Positions 1-11,034 of a stretch of DNA of 64,000 bases are shown here, in pieces. Below the pieces are notes generated by a model. It was not told the origin of the DNA. It saw nothing but the letters and a program-made list of their open reading frames with translations, and searched no databases. The translations under genes and the position numbers were made by a program. This stretch comes from Nemopilema nomurai (Eukaryota; Cnidaria; Scyphozoa; Rhizostomeae; Rhizostomatidae): NCBI GenBank assembly GCA_003864495.1, contig ML133381.1:746743-810742 (forward strand). Reading direction: 5' to 3'. Each line of letters starts with the position of its first letter. Position 1 is the first letter of the stretch.

Positions 1-1145
1 ACTTGAATCAAACAAGTGTTGAGTCTTTGCTGGATGGTTAGAATTATTTAGTTGCATGGTGTAGTGTTTTATTCAGCGAAAGGACGCTAGAGCCTAGACC
101 CAATAAATTGGATGTCAAATTAGTTATCTACGAAGGTTATGTTAGATGCACACTGTGGTCAGAGCTTTCTACAATCTGCCTAAAAAACGCAACCGTAATC
201 AAACCGCAAACATAAACATACCGTTGAAGAGGATGAAGGTATTTTGAGGGTCGAACTTACAGCCGTTACAGCGCTCAATAACAGATGACAAAAACAGACA
301 CGAACATGGGTGGTTGCTTACGTCATTGGACAAACAAACCGCAGCCTTTCTCAGAAACTGTCAAGAGCCAAATCTGTTAGCAGACCCAAAAAGGGTTCTA
401 ATGTTACTTTTTAAAAGCAATCACCTTGAATTGAACACAACGGTTGTTAATCTTGTCAAGTTGATCCAGTTACGTTCAGCCTTGACCCTTCAAATGAGTT
501 GCTGACAAAACGTTATGAGATTTAACATCCTAATTTCTAAAATCCTGCAAAATTAGCATGGGCATATGAACCGATTGAAAGAACAGCAATTTCAGAAAAA
601 CGCCAAAATGTTCGGCTAAGTCGAGCTTTAACTCCAGTTTCAGAAGTATATGACTGGTGACAGGAACATCCAGACAAAAGACAAAACATGACAAAAGACA
701 AAATATGACAAAAGAGGTCAATTGAAAGAGAGAAAAGAGAGACTGGTTTCAGACGGGTCTTCATTGTAGGGAAAACAGTTTATGGCGACTGACCTCGCAT
801 AGGAAATTAGCAAAATGTATTTGGGCTCCTCGAACGACTTGAAGGCTGATTTTCTATAATACCTTTTAGCAACTATTTCGTCTTCTCAAAGAAAAAACTG
901 CTTTGAAATCCAAACATGAACCAAAAAGCGAAATTTGTCGTTCGTCATTGTGGGTGGTTTTATCAACATGACCGTATGAGTGGATGTGTATCCACAGTAG
1001 CAACCGACCTTTCTGGAAACTCGCGTCTGGGAGTGAATCGAATCGATGCCAAGTGTACACAGGCTAAGAAATTCGAGCACCTACCTCGTACTTTTATTCA
1101 GCAAACTGTTTTTCAGGATTTCGTCTGGTGGGGCGTTTTCTTTAC

Positions 1146-4100
1146 CAGCCGCTTTAGACTGCCTGCTTCCTTTTAGAAGCTTCTTCAGTAGTTCATTGCC
1201 TACAACAAAACGTTCACGGCGATCAGGTACACTTGTCCCAGAATGTGTGCCTGATCACATGAATCACTAAAATACGACTTAAAAAGACAAGTACCATTTG
1301 ATAATGATTATCGTGTAACAAAAAAAAAGAAGGTTTGTACAAATAATTCCTAGCTCTTACTATTTTATAATGCCAAAAGTCAAAACAAATCATTGTGTCG
1401 CTCCGCCTCAACTGCACTTTACTAGTGAAGTGTAGTCGTCAAAACACTAGATGAGTGCTAGCTTGCTAGTCAAAATACTTACGATTTTCTACAGATCGCT
1501 TTATCCTTTCACCGCGTGACCCATACTTTTTTGGCGTATTTCTTGAAAATGGAACAGGAATTTTACTACGAGGCAACGGTGTTTCTAACAGTGACTTTTC
1601 GGAGAGGACGCTCGATTCCGACGAACTGGTCTGTGTTTTGGCATTTTTCAAATGCATTATTTCTTGATGTGGGCTTGTTGATTTATCAAATAATTTCGCA
1701 GGCATGGGCCAGCTTCTTGGAATACTTTGAGTTTCTTTATGAAATTTCGAGAAACTTTGACCAGCTGCTAATAAAGGGCGAGCACCAGCTGCAGGGGGAA
1801 TGGGGGATGAAGTCTTTTCAGAATTATGAACATCTCGAGTTGGGACCATCTGTAGCTCGGCCATATAATCTTGCACAGGACTTGGCACCTCGATGGGAGT
1901 CTTGGAAACAGGACCAACATCATTAGTTGTGACAAGCTTTCGGGAAGGAGTCATCTGTCAAATCAAATACGTCAAATGTCATTTTCATTATAAGCAGGAA
2001 ACATAGGAACTGAAGTAAATAATATATTAATCAGCCGTTGAACACTGCAGTTAGAGGTTTGGTTAATCGATAAGTCAGGATTATTTTTAAAATAATTTTG
2101 AAATGAGCCTGGAATTGCCCTTGCATGCGGCTTCGTCACATACCTTGCTTTCCCTTTCCAGGTTCCATTGTTGCGCCTGAGGCACGCTCTTCCCGGAATT
2201 CGCTAATCTCCTATCTAAGATATCAAGAATCCTGTTCTCTAACTCTTCAATACGCTTGTCCTGCAGTCGAGATTTGAACTTCTCCTGAGCTTCGTGCGCC
2301 ATTCCCAACGTGTTCACCAGACCCGAAATTGTGCCTTCCAAAGCATTTTGAATCTACAGATATCAAAAGTCGACCAATGTATATTTCTTAATATATTTCT
2401 TTACGACTAATTTATTAGGATAACGGTAATAACATAATGCATGCCTTGATCTTTCTATTCAGTTAAAATGGGAAAGAAAGTGTTCTGAAAATTGACTGAT
2501 CTGTGAAAAAATAAGCCAAAGTTCCCAGCATGCTCAGTTATACATCAGCAGCAACATTATAACTTCTCAAGTAACTGGACAGACTTAATATCTTACCTGC
2601 AGAAATGGGGCAATTGCTGTTGAGGTAGCAATGGCCGCATACGACACCGCCTCATTGGCAGAACTTGATTGGACTGCATCTTTCTCTGGCTTGACAGTTG
2701 GGCAAATCTCAGCTTTATCACCTTTCGATGAGTTTTGATTCCCGACTTTTTCACTTGCAACAATCCTGGGCACTACCTTTTTCTTAACAGGGGCTGCATT
2801 TTGCAATCTGCAAGGGGCAATATAATTCAAAGTTAATATAATATATCATAAAATGTTCAATGTCATCTACTGCTTCTAACTGCAGGCAATCTCTGAAATT
2901 TGAAATCTTCTCGAACAATAATCTATGCAGCTTTGTAGCGTTTTCACATGGGAGATCAAGGCACAAAGTATTGACATCTGGCAATAACAAGCATTCTTCC
3001 AGGGCAATAGAAAACTTCTCACGATCTTTTAAGAATAATAATGAAAGCAAAGAATACACATTAAACCTAGCATATGTGAATGTGTTGCAGCATAAATACT
3101 TTTGCTACATACGACGCTTTGCAGTGTTTGTGCACAGAGCACCATCATAAAAATTGGACCCGCGTAAAGGCCGCACATTTTTCTGCATTCTGCCCCCCGA
3201 AATCGTAGGATCAACTTGGTCCTCATAACTGAAAACGAGGCTTGCTATTGTTGTTGGAAACAAAAAATTCATTTTGTTTTCCAGATAAACGATTATAAAA
3301 TCGAAACATAGAGAGGGGTCAAGGCAAAAATGACGATGGCGAGGAAGATGACAATGCTGACTTATTCTATCAGGACGCGAGAGTGACATTAAATCAAATG
3401 GAATGGGGTGAACTCTTTGGACTGTCTGAAAATGAAGAATTACATGAATTTTAAAGAACATTTTCAACGATAAAGCATTTGAAAAAACATGTTTTATTAA
3501 ATTATGAGGCCTCAATCTTGGGGTGCTGCAATCGCGAGATTTTGCAATACAAACCTCAATATTTTACTAATCGGCATATTTTCTTACCTATTCTTGAACT
3601 TTTCCTGTAGGACACTTTTCTTCTGACCTTCCGGAAACTGCCAAACCAAAATTTCTTTCTCTACAAGAAAAGCTTATGTGTTAGCTTAAGAAACGAAACT
3701 AAACCTAGCTGGAAAAGGGCAAATCCATTGAAAAATGCCTTGTCGAACTGAAGTAAGACAACATAAGAGATTCATCAACTAAATAAACTATTCATTTAAA
3801 ATTCAGATTATAGAGTAAAAAAAAAAATTTGAAGCTCTAAGGCTAGAAAGTCAACTCAAGTTCACTCTACCCTCTGGTTCTGGAGTATCTTGTTTAGCAT
3901 TCAACCTCTCTGTTCCTTGCTTTAGGCCAAAATTACCCTACAAAAGCAATTTAGGTAAATAACATTGCATTTTTCAATCAAAAAGACATTGCAAGGGTCC
4001 AGGGAAGCTTAATGAGAATGGCAGAGTTTCTCTGATCCAACCATTACTATGAAACATTCTGCGGGTGCAAATATTATTATTTGTCTAATGAAAAGCCTTA

Positions 4101-5476
4101 AGTAGCTACCAACATATCTGGACAGACAACTGACTACATCTTGTCCCATAAACATCAGAAAAGGTTCCCACTATAAAAATTTGTCGAATTAAGAGATTAA
4201 GGGGTCAGCTAATCAAACCAAAGTCTGAAAAACATTGGTATGTGCATAGAGTTGTCTTGTAATAATATAATTTTACCTTTATGTGATGTTTATGAGAGTT
4301 GACAGTTTGATTCTTCTGACCTTCAGCTAAACCTAATATGGCAGGTGCATCCATTTGCAAGCCAGATGAAACAAACACTCCCGATTTCAACATGTCTTTA
4401 GAAAAGAGAGGAAATTAATCCTTTGAATTTCTGTGCAGGTCAATGAAAACAAGCTGATTTCAGATCAATATTTCGCTGATCAATATCCATAATAGTTGTA
4501 ACAACTAGCATTGGAAATTAATTTTAACTAGAAATAGTAACACAACACTGAAATGCATACAGAAGTATAATCTTAACCACTTAAATACCAATTGCAAGTC
4601 TTGAAACAAAACAGTCTTTTTCACATGGCTTCCAGGATGCAGAATAACAGCAAATGAGTATTTGAAACAATTGCTCTTTACAACTACAGAAAGAATGTCA
4701 CATGGGATGCTTTATGTAAGTTGGACTTATGTTGACTAGCAAGCTCTCGTCAATGGGCTTTTCAAGTATTAGTTTTTCAAAACTTTCTTTCAAAAACAGG
4801 CTTTCAATGCACTCACATTTAGTTTCTATCACTAAAATCAGGCAAGAAAAATAAACAAGACTGCCAAACTGTCCAGAACATTCTTGCCTAGGCCAGATAT
4901 GTTTCAAAACTGACTATCAAAATGGAAAATCTCATTCTGGAAGTCCAAAGTATCAAGATACGAACATGCTAAGGGTGCCTCCAGTTTCAATCTCTCTGAT
5001 ATTGTTAGCATAAATGCATCTAGGCAGCAAGTAGCACCAACTAAAACTGAAGGAAAATTCAAACTACAATGATATTGATAATATATGAGATAACATTTGA
5101 TACCTGCTGCCTCAGGAGTTTGAATTCTTCCTGAAGAATCCACTGATGATGATTCTCTTGATGAGGCATCTGCATTGCTATCAATCGGCTTGAGTAGATT
5201 TAATGGCACCTTAACTTCAGCAGATCTGCTTTTGTCAAATGCATCACTCACTGACATGAATCCATCACCATGTTTTGTAGTATCAAAACTCACTTCTTGT
5301 TCATCTTGGACTCTTTTGATGTCTTCTGGCTCTAATGGACTTTCAGTGACATCAATTTCTGGTTTGTTATTATCATTCCTTGTGGTTTGCCCTTCGACCT
5401 TCAAAGCTGACAAAGACTGTGTTGCAACATTGGTAATTCCAAGGAGATCTGCCAGCAGCCTTTCTCCAGATGCCAT
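1146..5476 (-). CDS. KIAA0586: TALPID3 / KIAA0586 homologue, N-terminal part (runs off left edge)
   Basis: TALPID3 is a centriole/basal-body protein needed for ciliogenesis and Hedgehog signalling. Eight coding exons join in consistent phase on the minus strand (5'->3'): 5104-5476, 4277-4395, 3871-3937, 3588-3660, 2597-2807, 2144-2353, 1483-1954, 1146-1199. The start is the ATG at 5476 (MASGERLLADLL). Recognition rests on three matches to vertebrate TALPID3 in the right order: a GQKKSVLQEKFKNR segment (vertebrate GQKDALRTVLKQKAQS); an AIATSTAIAPFLQIQNALEG segment followed by a coiled coil (vertebrate [20 protein letters not shown]); and a LLETPLPRSKIPVPFSRN segment (vertebrate PLETPAPRRFAPVPVSRD). 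The exon at 1146-1199 encodes NELLKKLLKGSRQSKAA, at the place of the vertebrate VRLLEQIL helix. The rest of the protein lies beyond position 1. I could not place another exon with confidence between 1 and 1145. Family call fairly sure; exact N-terminus less so. Confidence 0.82.
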
Positions 5477-6256
5477 TCTGATTTCAAAGAGCTAAAATTT
5501 TTGCTTTTTAGTAAATCGTAAAGAAAACTGGTAATAAACAGTTGATTTGAGATGAGAGTTTGCCTTGGTTTTTGAGTACAGATATAATCTTAAGTTAATA
5601 TTTCTCCTCATTAAAATTAAATCAACAAAGGCAAATTAAAATACCAATAAGGCAAATTGAAATTACTTAATAATTGAATTTATCAAATCACTACATACTA
5701 AAGAAACTTATTTCAAATAACTTATTATAAATACTTTTATTAATCGAAAATTATGTTTTGTTAATCGAAAATTTTCCTATTGAAGGTGAAGTACAAAACT
5801 CATGTCACTAACTCCATTATAGCTAGGACACTAAATGACTTTCACTGAAACGGAACTCGGTGAATTAGCAAACGCTCTATAGAAATTGCAAATGGTACCA
5901 AAAACGCGATTTGCCGAATTGATACACAGGGCCAGTGGACATAGGCCTAAAACAAAACACGTTAGTGGAAATAATCATTTTAACTGAGACGAGAGAAGAC
6001 CTATCCATTGCAGGTAAAAGCTGCATTTATTGACTACAATCTTCGCAAAATATACGGCTTGTGGGAAGTAAAATTAACTACTTACCTTTTTTCTCTCTCT
6101 CCCTTTTGAACTCAGGCGAATGAGCGGGAATGCTCTGTACAATTTACGGAACAGCTTTCTGGAACATAAACAAGAGTGACCACAGGGCACCAACGAGCAA
6201 ACATGACAAATATTACGCAGTAGAAGGAGAACTTTGGGACACAGAACAATCTCCAA
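5477..6256 (-). other. Probable 5' UTR exons of the TALPID3 homologue
   Basis: On the minus strand a good acceptor (TTTTAG at about 5492) lies just upstream of the ATG at 5476, giving a 15-base untranslated piece (5477-5491). A consensus donor (AAAAAAG/GTAAGT) at 6085-6086 would end a leader exon lying roughly in 6086-6256. The intron between them (about 5492-6085) is AT-rich and shows nothing else. The transcription start is not defined. Confidence 0.4.
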
Positions 6257-6631
6257 TTATCCCAATATGTTGAGATCAATTTTCACTAGGCCGATTAAAT
6301 GCACCGAAAGTTCAGATAATTAAGACGGAGATTATGTTATGATAATTTTATGTTTCCATTGGAATTGACTTTGATATAGAATATAGATTGGAACAGACAA
6401 CGACAATTTTATTCGGCAAATCGAGAAAGTAGGTTGATAAAATAAGCCAAAAATCGTTGTTTCAAAAGCTAATGAACGTTGGTGGGTGGGAACGTTATGG
6501 CAGCTTCGTAGTTTGGAAGAGTTTCTGTTTATCACCAATTTCACCAATTGGAAAACCTATTTCCTTCTGCCTTAATCAAAGATGTAGAACGCCTGTTATT
6601 TTGAATAGAATTCTACCCAATCCAGTCTTAC

Positions 6632-6830
6632 CGAAAAAAGTCATGAAGATAAGCCCATGAAACTTCCGAAGCACGAATGGATCCATGAATGAAAGCATCG
6701 TTTCCTCGGCAAAAAAAGTCTTCAGGTAGCCCTCGTCCTGAGCAAAAAGACTTTTGTCATTGCCAATAGAAATGTCTAGATCATTGAATGAAGATAACTC
6801 TAGGTCTCCCAATATTCCCAAAATTGCGAT
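6632..6830 (-). other. Candidate orphan exon, unrecognised
   Basis: A minus-strand open stretch encodes a protein-like segment (FNDLDISIGNDKSLFAQDEG, then a hydrophobic FHGLIFMTFFG) and ends at a consensus donor (TTTTTCG/GTAAGA at 6631). No convincing acceptor or partner exon was found. It could be an exon of an unseen gene, a relic, or chance. The flanks (6257-6631 and 6831-7239) show nothing else I can support. Confidence 0.22.
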
Positions 6831-7239
6831 AACTTCAATACCGCAGAAGGGGGGGAGGGGCTAGGCAGATTCTGTAGGCAACTGACATCAAGGGTACCTC
6901 TTTTAGTTTTCGATTTTAAAAGGTGATTAATGACAATGCCATACATGCTGACAATAAAAGAGCCAAGTCAACTTTTTAAAGACGCGTTCTTACTCAGCGT
7001 TGTTGGAGAAAAGGTAGTCAAACTATATTTACCGAGCAAGAAAAAAAAGTCTCTTCAAAGAATACTTTACAACTAAAAACCTGCCGCTAATGAAGAAAAA
7101 TTATGCAATACTAATCGTGTTTGCTAGTATGTGAATCGAATTTGTACAAGAGAGAAATACCTAGAAAGTTAGAATTTCGTTGCAAAATGAATATGTGGTC
7201 CAACAACTCATGTCTTAAAGAGTATGAAAATAGTCTATT

Positions 7240-7498
7240 TTGAATAATCTTCGTAACTTGCCGCTGCAAAATTGTATGATTGTATGTAGATTGAGTTTAT
7301 TGCTAAAAGAACAATCGTTGACTCGTACCAATTACGATTTTGCTACTGGGACTCGCCTTGAGGCGAAGTATGAGTGGAACAAACCATTTCCAGTTAAAAC
7401 AGCTTTAGAGAACTTCCGCAAAGCATTATCTTTTTTCAACATCCTTGATGTCATGGTCTCCCTTTACTACATCATTACCAATGCTAGAGCGGACGAAA
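7240..7498 (+). repeat. Diverged copy of the array's upstream (promoter-distal) region
   Basis: By eye, this stretch aligns loosely with the last 260 or so bases of each array unit (for example 10556-10824). Shared anchors, in order, are CTTCGKAACTTG, TTGCTRMAA, CTACTGGGACTC versus TTACTGAGACTC, GAGTGGAAC versus GAGTGCAAG, and ATGGTCTCCCT versus GTGGTCTCTCT. Identity is far lower than between units, so this looks like the original single-copy upstream flank or an older, decayed unit edge. Near-identity to the other units begins at about 7499. Confidence 0.45.
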
Positions 7499-7537
7499 CC
7501 TCACTTCCAAGATGAGGCAACTTTACAATTTTGATTG

Positions 7538-7566
7538 TGACGTCAAATTTATTAACGCCTATAAAA
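7538..7566 (+). promoter_or_regulatory. CRE plus TATA box, array copy 1
   Basis: A perfect palindromic CRE (TGACGTCA, 7538-7545) lies 15 bases upstream of a TATA box (TATAAAA, 7560-7566). The first ATG follows about 140 bases later (7709), a normal distance for a TATA promoter with a short 5' UTR. Confidence 0.7.
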
Positions 7567-7708
7567 CAAGCAACAACCGATCTTGCATTTGTCAGTTGAT
7601 TAGTTACGATAACTAGACTGACTCTCCAAAGAGATTCCTCTCTCAACGCTCAAAAGCAATCATCTCTCACAGTTGGCTCAATTTTCTGACAGAAGAAGCA
7701 GCAACAAC

Positions 7709-9601
7709 ATGGGCAGTTGTCTTTCAAAGTTTCAGAAGCCTCAAGGTATGAATGATAAGCAGATTTTTACTTACGTTATTACACTACGTTTTCCGAGAAA
7801 AAGAACCTGGTCTCTTCAAATGGGACCCTTTCCCTTTTTGATTCATCATCTGGACACTGTAAACAAGATAATATAAGTATTTCTCGAGAATTTAAAATGC
7901 ATAGCAAACAGCTGCATAAGAAATTAATTACTTCTTGTTCGCATTTACAAGTATTCTTCCACCAAGCATTTCTTTGTATCCTCTCCAGTGCAAACAATCA
8001 GTTCTCTTACCTTGCAGCCTCACAAACAAATCGCATGTCTTCACAACTAAAAAAGCTTACCAAAGTATTTCGAAGAAGAAAGTCCATTTGCAAAGGTGAG
8101 AATGGAGCAAAATACTCTCATTTACTAACTTTTGGAAATGTTGAACCAGCGCCATGTTGAATTGTTTTCTATTTAGTTATGCTGTATGGACGAGAATCCT
8201 TTCAGGAAACTATATGTTTTGGGCTGTCCCAAGAATAAGCTACCTAGTATTTGCCTCAAGTTCACATTATTCAAAGGCATTAAGGCAAATAGCTATAAGC
8301 CACCACTTCTTTCTTTTAGAACCCGTCTCAGCTACACATCAGCAGATGAAAGTGCCACATTCAGACGCACTGGGGTAAGCTGATTTATTCAAATGACATG
8401 AATGCTTTGCAGGACTTGTTTTGGCTGCCTTCGTGATATGTCAGAAATATGTCAGCTAATGTTCTTCTTCCAAGCCGAGATGTCCATAGTCGGACGTTTG
8501 TACCTCCAAGCTGAAATCCGAGATTGATGAAATACAATGTTAAAAAGTGACACTTTCAAAAAACGCACAGTTCTCAAGCAAACGTTGTTTTATCTGCAGT
8601 AGCGCTTCTTCCTGTCCAAAGTACCGCATTAACATTAACGTTGCATCTGGTAGATAATTGAGATTGCTTGCCTGTTCAACTGACAGCAGCTTATCTTGCC
8701 CCAAACAGGTGGCTTCCAGGAGCAAAGAGATAGGCAAAAGCAACAGCAACAACCATTATCAACATGGACACCCTGAGCAAGCCAACACGTTGAGTTATTG
8801 GCAGCCACAGATACCGCAGCTGCCATGAAACCAGTTTCACCAAGCGTACCAAGACGTCCTCTAAAGGACAGCAGTGCTGCCATGGGCAAAAGAAAGCTCT
8901 TTGAATCCGACAACGTCCGTCTCCTTGTTCTCAAACAATTCCACCAGAAGATGGAAAGATTTGCTGCGATGGACGAAGACCCGTTCTATACCTACCACCA
9001 ATCAGATTGGCAGTGTCACTGGCCAGAACACATCGGAGAATCCGATCAGTTTGAAGATGATCCTTTCGGCGGACGCAGATCTACGTCAAATCATCATGAA
9101 TGCGAAGACGACACTACGGCATTTCAATGCAAAGAACAAGCAGCCCAGATCAACAGCAATGACATTCTCAATGAGGAAGCAATAAATCACGTACCTTTGC
9201 ATGTCAAAGTGTCTATGGAATTTCCTCGATTCGCACAACGCAACGACGCAGATGTTGCCAAACATGACTTGCTTGACGAGGACGATCTTACATTAGAAGA
9301 TATTCCTCTTGCTCCCAGTCCTGTTGTCAGGATTCCCATGGTCGTTAACGGGCAAATTTTCCCTCTTGAAGTTGATCGCAATTCCGAGCTGGCAGTGGCA
9401 TACCACCTCATCGAATATTATGCAGATAAGAAAGAGCACATTGCCAAGAGAATCTGCACAATAAGAGCTAGGTTGGGTGCCACATTTCTTTTCCCTGTTT
9501 TCGTACATGGCAATGTTGTCAACATTCCTTTGAATGAGAAGGACAGCAGTGCAGATGCCTACAGAGAAATGTCCTCACTCAAGTGCTTCCAAACCGATTA
9601 G
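7709..9601 (+). CDS. Array gene copy 1: unrecognised protein; full-length frame broken, 239 aa C-terminal ORF intact
   Basis: Exon positions by comparison with copies 2 and 3: 7709-7745 (MGSCLSKFQKPQ), 8018-8095 (basic, KKLTKVFRRRKS), optional 8177-8374, 8600-8649, 8709-9601. One base is missing in exon 5 at about 8792 (GAGTTATTGG versus GAGTTCATTGG), which leads to an early stop. The exon 4 donor has also lost a base (GGTAGATAA versus GGTAAGATAA). Downstream, the ORF starting at a strong Kozak ATG (GCTGCCATGG, ATG 8882) runs uninterrupted to the TAG at 9599-9601. It encodes 239 aa, identical in sequence to copy 2. Either this copy makes only the short form, or the small indels are assembly errors. 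Function unknown. Confidence 0.55.
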
Positions 9602-10824
9602 AAAGGCCGTCGTCATATCGTTGCGACACCAACTTCACCCTCCTATTTCATAGACCAATTTACTTAGATTGAGTCACAGAAATCTACCATGCTTTTATGG
9701 TTGATTCTGTTTTGAATTGTATATTAAGAATTATGTTAATGAAGAATGTGTCAAACCTTAATTCATTGTCGTTTCTTGTCTCTCTCTTGCACTTGCATCT
9801 TCTAAAGAAAATGCGCAGCAACCAGACTCCCAAATCAGTGGTCTATGGTTGGCCTATCATTACGTCACATTCGCTCCAGTGCACGTAAAATCTAAACGTC
9901 AACGAAATGTGTTCCAAATGTATTCCACAAGGGTTCCTTCTTCGAAATAATAAATCCAACATTTTGCTAGCTACATAGCCGTAGACCAAAGCCAGTTTAA
10001 ACGGAGTATCAAGACCTGAGACATGCATTATGTCGGGTTAGCATATAAATTCTTGTCGATTGAAAAACTGTGCATCTTCTAGAAAACCGTCCATCTGGAT
10101 ACCACACCTTTAGGTTTCTCGCTTTCAAAATATGTGTATGAACTTACTTCATAGTGACAATAGAAGAGCCATGTGACATGATGGAGAACAAAATCCAAGA
10201 TACATTGGCTGGGCCAAGAATTAAAGAATCGTCACAGAATGCTTCATAAGTAAGAGTCCATCAACTGAATATCACACACCATATATATACGTCTGTTATG
10301 AGAAGGGAGGAAAACAATATGAACAGCGCCGATTGAAATATTGCAAGATAGAAAAAGAGGGCACCAATTCCCACAGCTAGAATAAGCAAAACAGAGACTA
10401 ACATTGAGACTCACCATACGTCCATTAAACTTTTGTGTCGATTGAATTAGTCAAAAGTAAATAGTATCGAGCAGCTTGGAGTAAATTGATAAGTGAATGT
10501 CTGCTCGAACAAGTTGTGTCTTCGAGAGCATGAGAAGGATGCTTATTAAATTGCCTTCGGAACTTGAGAATGCAAAAATCTTGCGTCATTCTTGATAAGA
10601 TTGGCGGTTGAGCGCATTGCTGCAACGACAAGTATCGAATCACACCAAATAATACTTCGTTACTGAGACTCTCTTTGCTGCATGGCGAGAGTGCAAGTGG
10701 CAGTAACTGGTCAAAACACCATCATCAGTTTGTGAAAACTGCTGCCAATAGGCCCGTTTCGTACACATTCAGGATGCTGTGGTCTCTCTCAGCAACGTTA
10801 TTGAATGGGCTGCATAAGGCGCAG
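9602..10824 (+). other. 3' UTR and inter-gene flank of array unit 1
   Basis: A canonical AATAAA (9949-9954) lies about 350 bases after the stop and is the likely polyadenylation signal. The rest of the flank holds only short ORFs that recur in every unit and show no coding character. The corresponding flanks of units 2, 3 and 4 (12941-14168, 16285-17511, 19612-20829) are the same. Confidence 0.6.
9949..9954 (+). terminator. Polyadenylation signal, array copy 1
   Basis: AATAAA in the 3' flank. It is conserved in copy 2 (13289-13294) and copy 4 (19959-19964), changed to AGTAAA in copy 3 (16633-16638), and deleted in copy 5. Confidence 0.6.
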
Positions 10825-10863
10825 CCTCACTTCCAAGATGAGGCAACTTCACGATTTTGATTG

Positions 10864-10892
10864 TGACGTCAAATTGATTAACGCCTTTAAAA
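10864..10892 (+). promoter_or_regulatory. CRE and altered TATA box, array copy 2
   Basis: The CRE is intact (TGACGTCA, 10864-10871) but the TATA box reads TTTAAAA (10886-10892) instead of TATAAAA. This is the only array copy with this change. Confidence 0.65.
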
Positions 10893-11034
10893 CAAGCAAC
10901 AACCGATCTTGCATTTGTCAGTTGATTACTTACCATAACTAGACTGACTCTCCAAAGAGATTCCTCTCTCAACGCTCAAAAGCAATCATCTCTCACAGTT
11001 GGCTCAATTTTCTGACAGAAGAAGCAGCAACAAC

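Noticed and set aside
2784..3059. Minus-strand ORF (EKFSIALEECLLLPDVNTLC...) between TALPID3 exons
   Set aside because: The flanking TALPID3 exons (3588-3660 and 2597-2807) join directly in phase and match the family alignment without it; a cassette exon here is not supported.
3105..3515. 136 aa minus-strand ORF within a TALPID3 intron
   Set aside because: No recognisable domain, and the surrounding intron is bounded by exons that join in phase.
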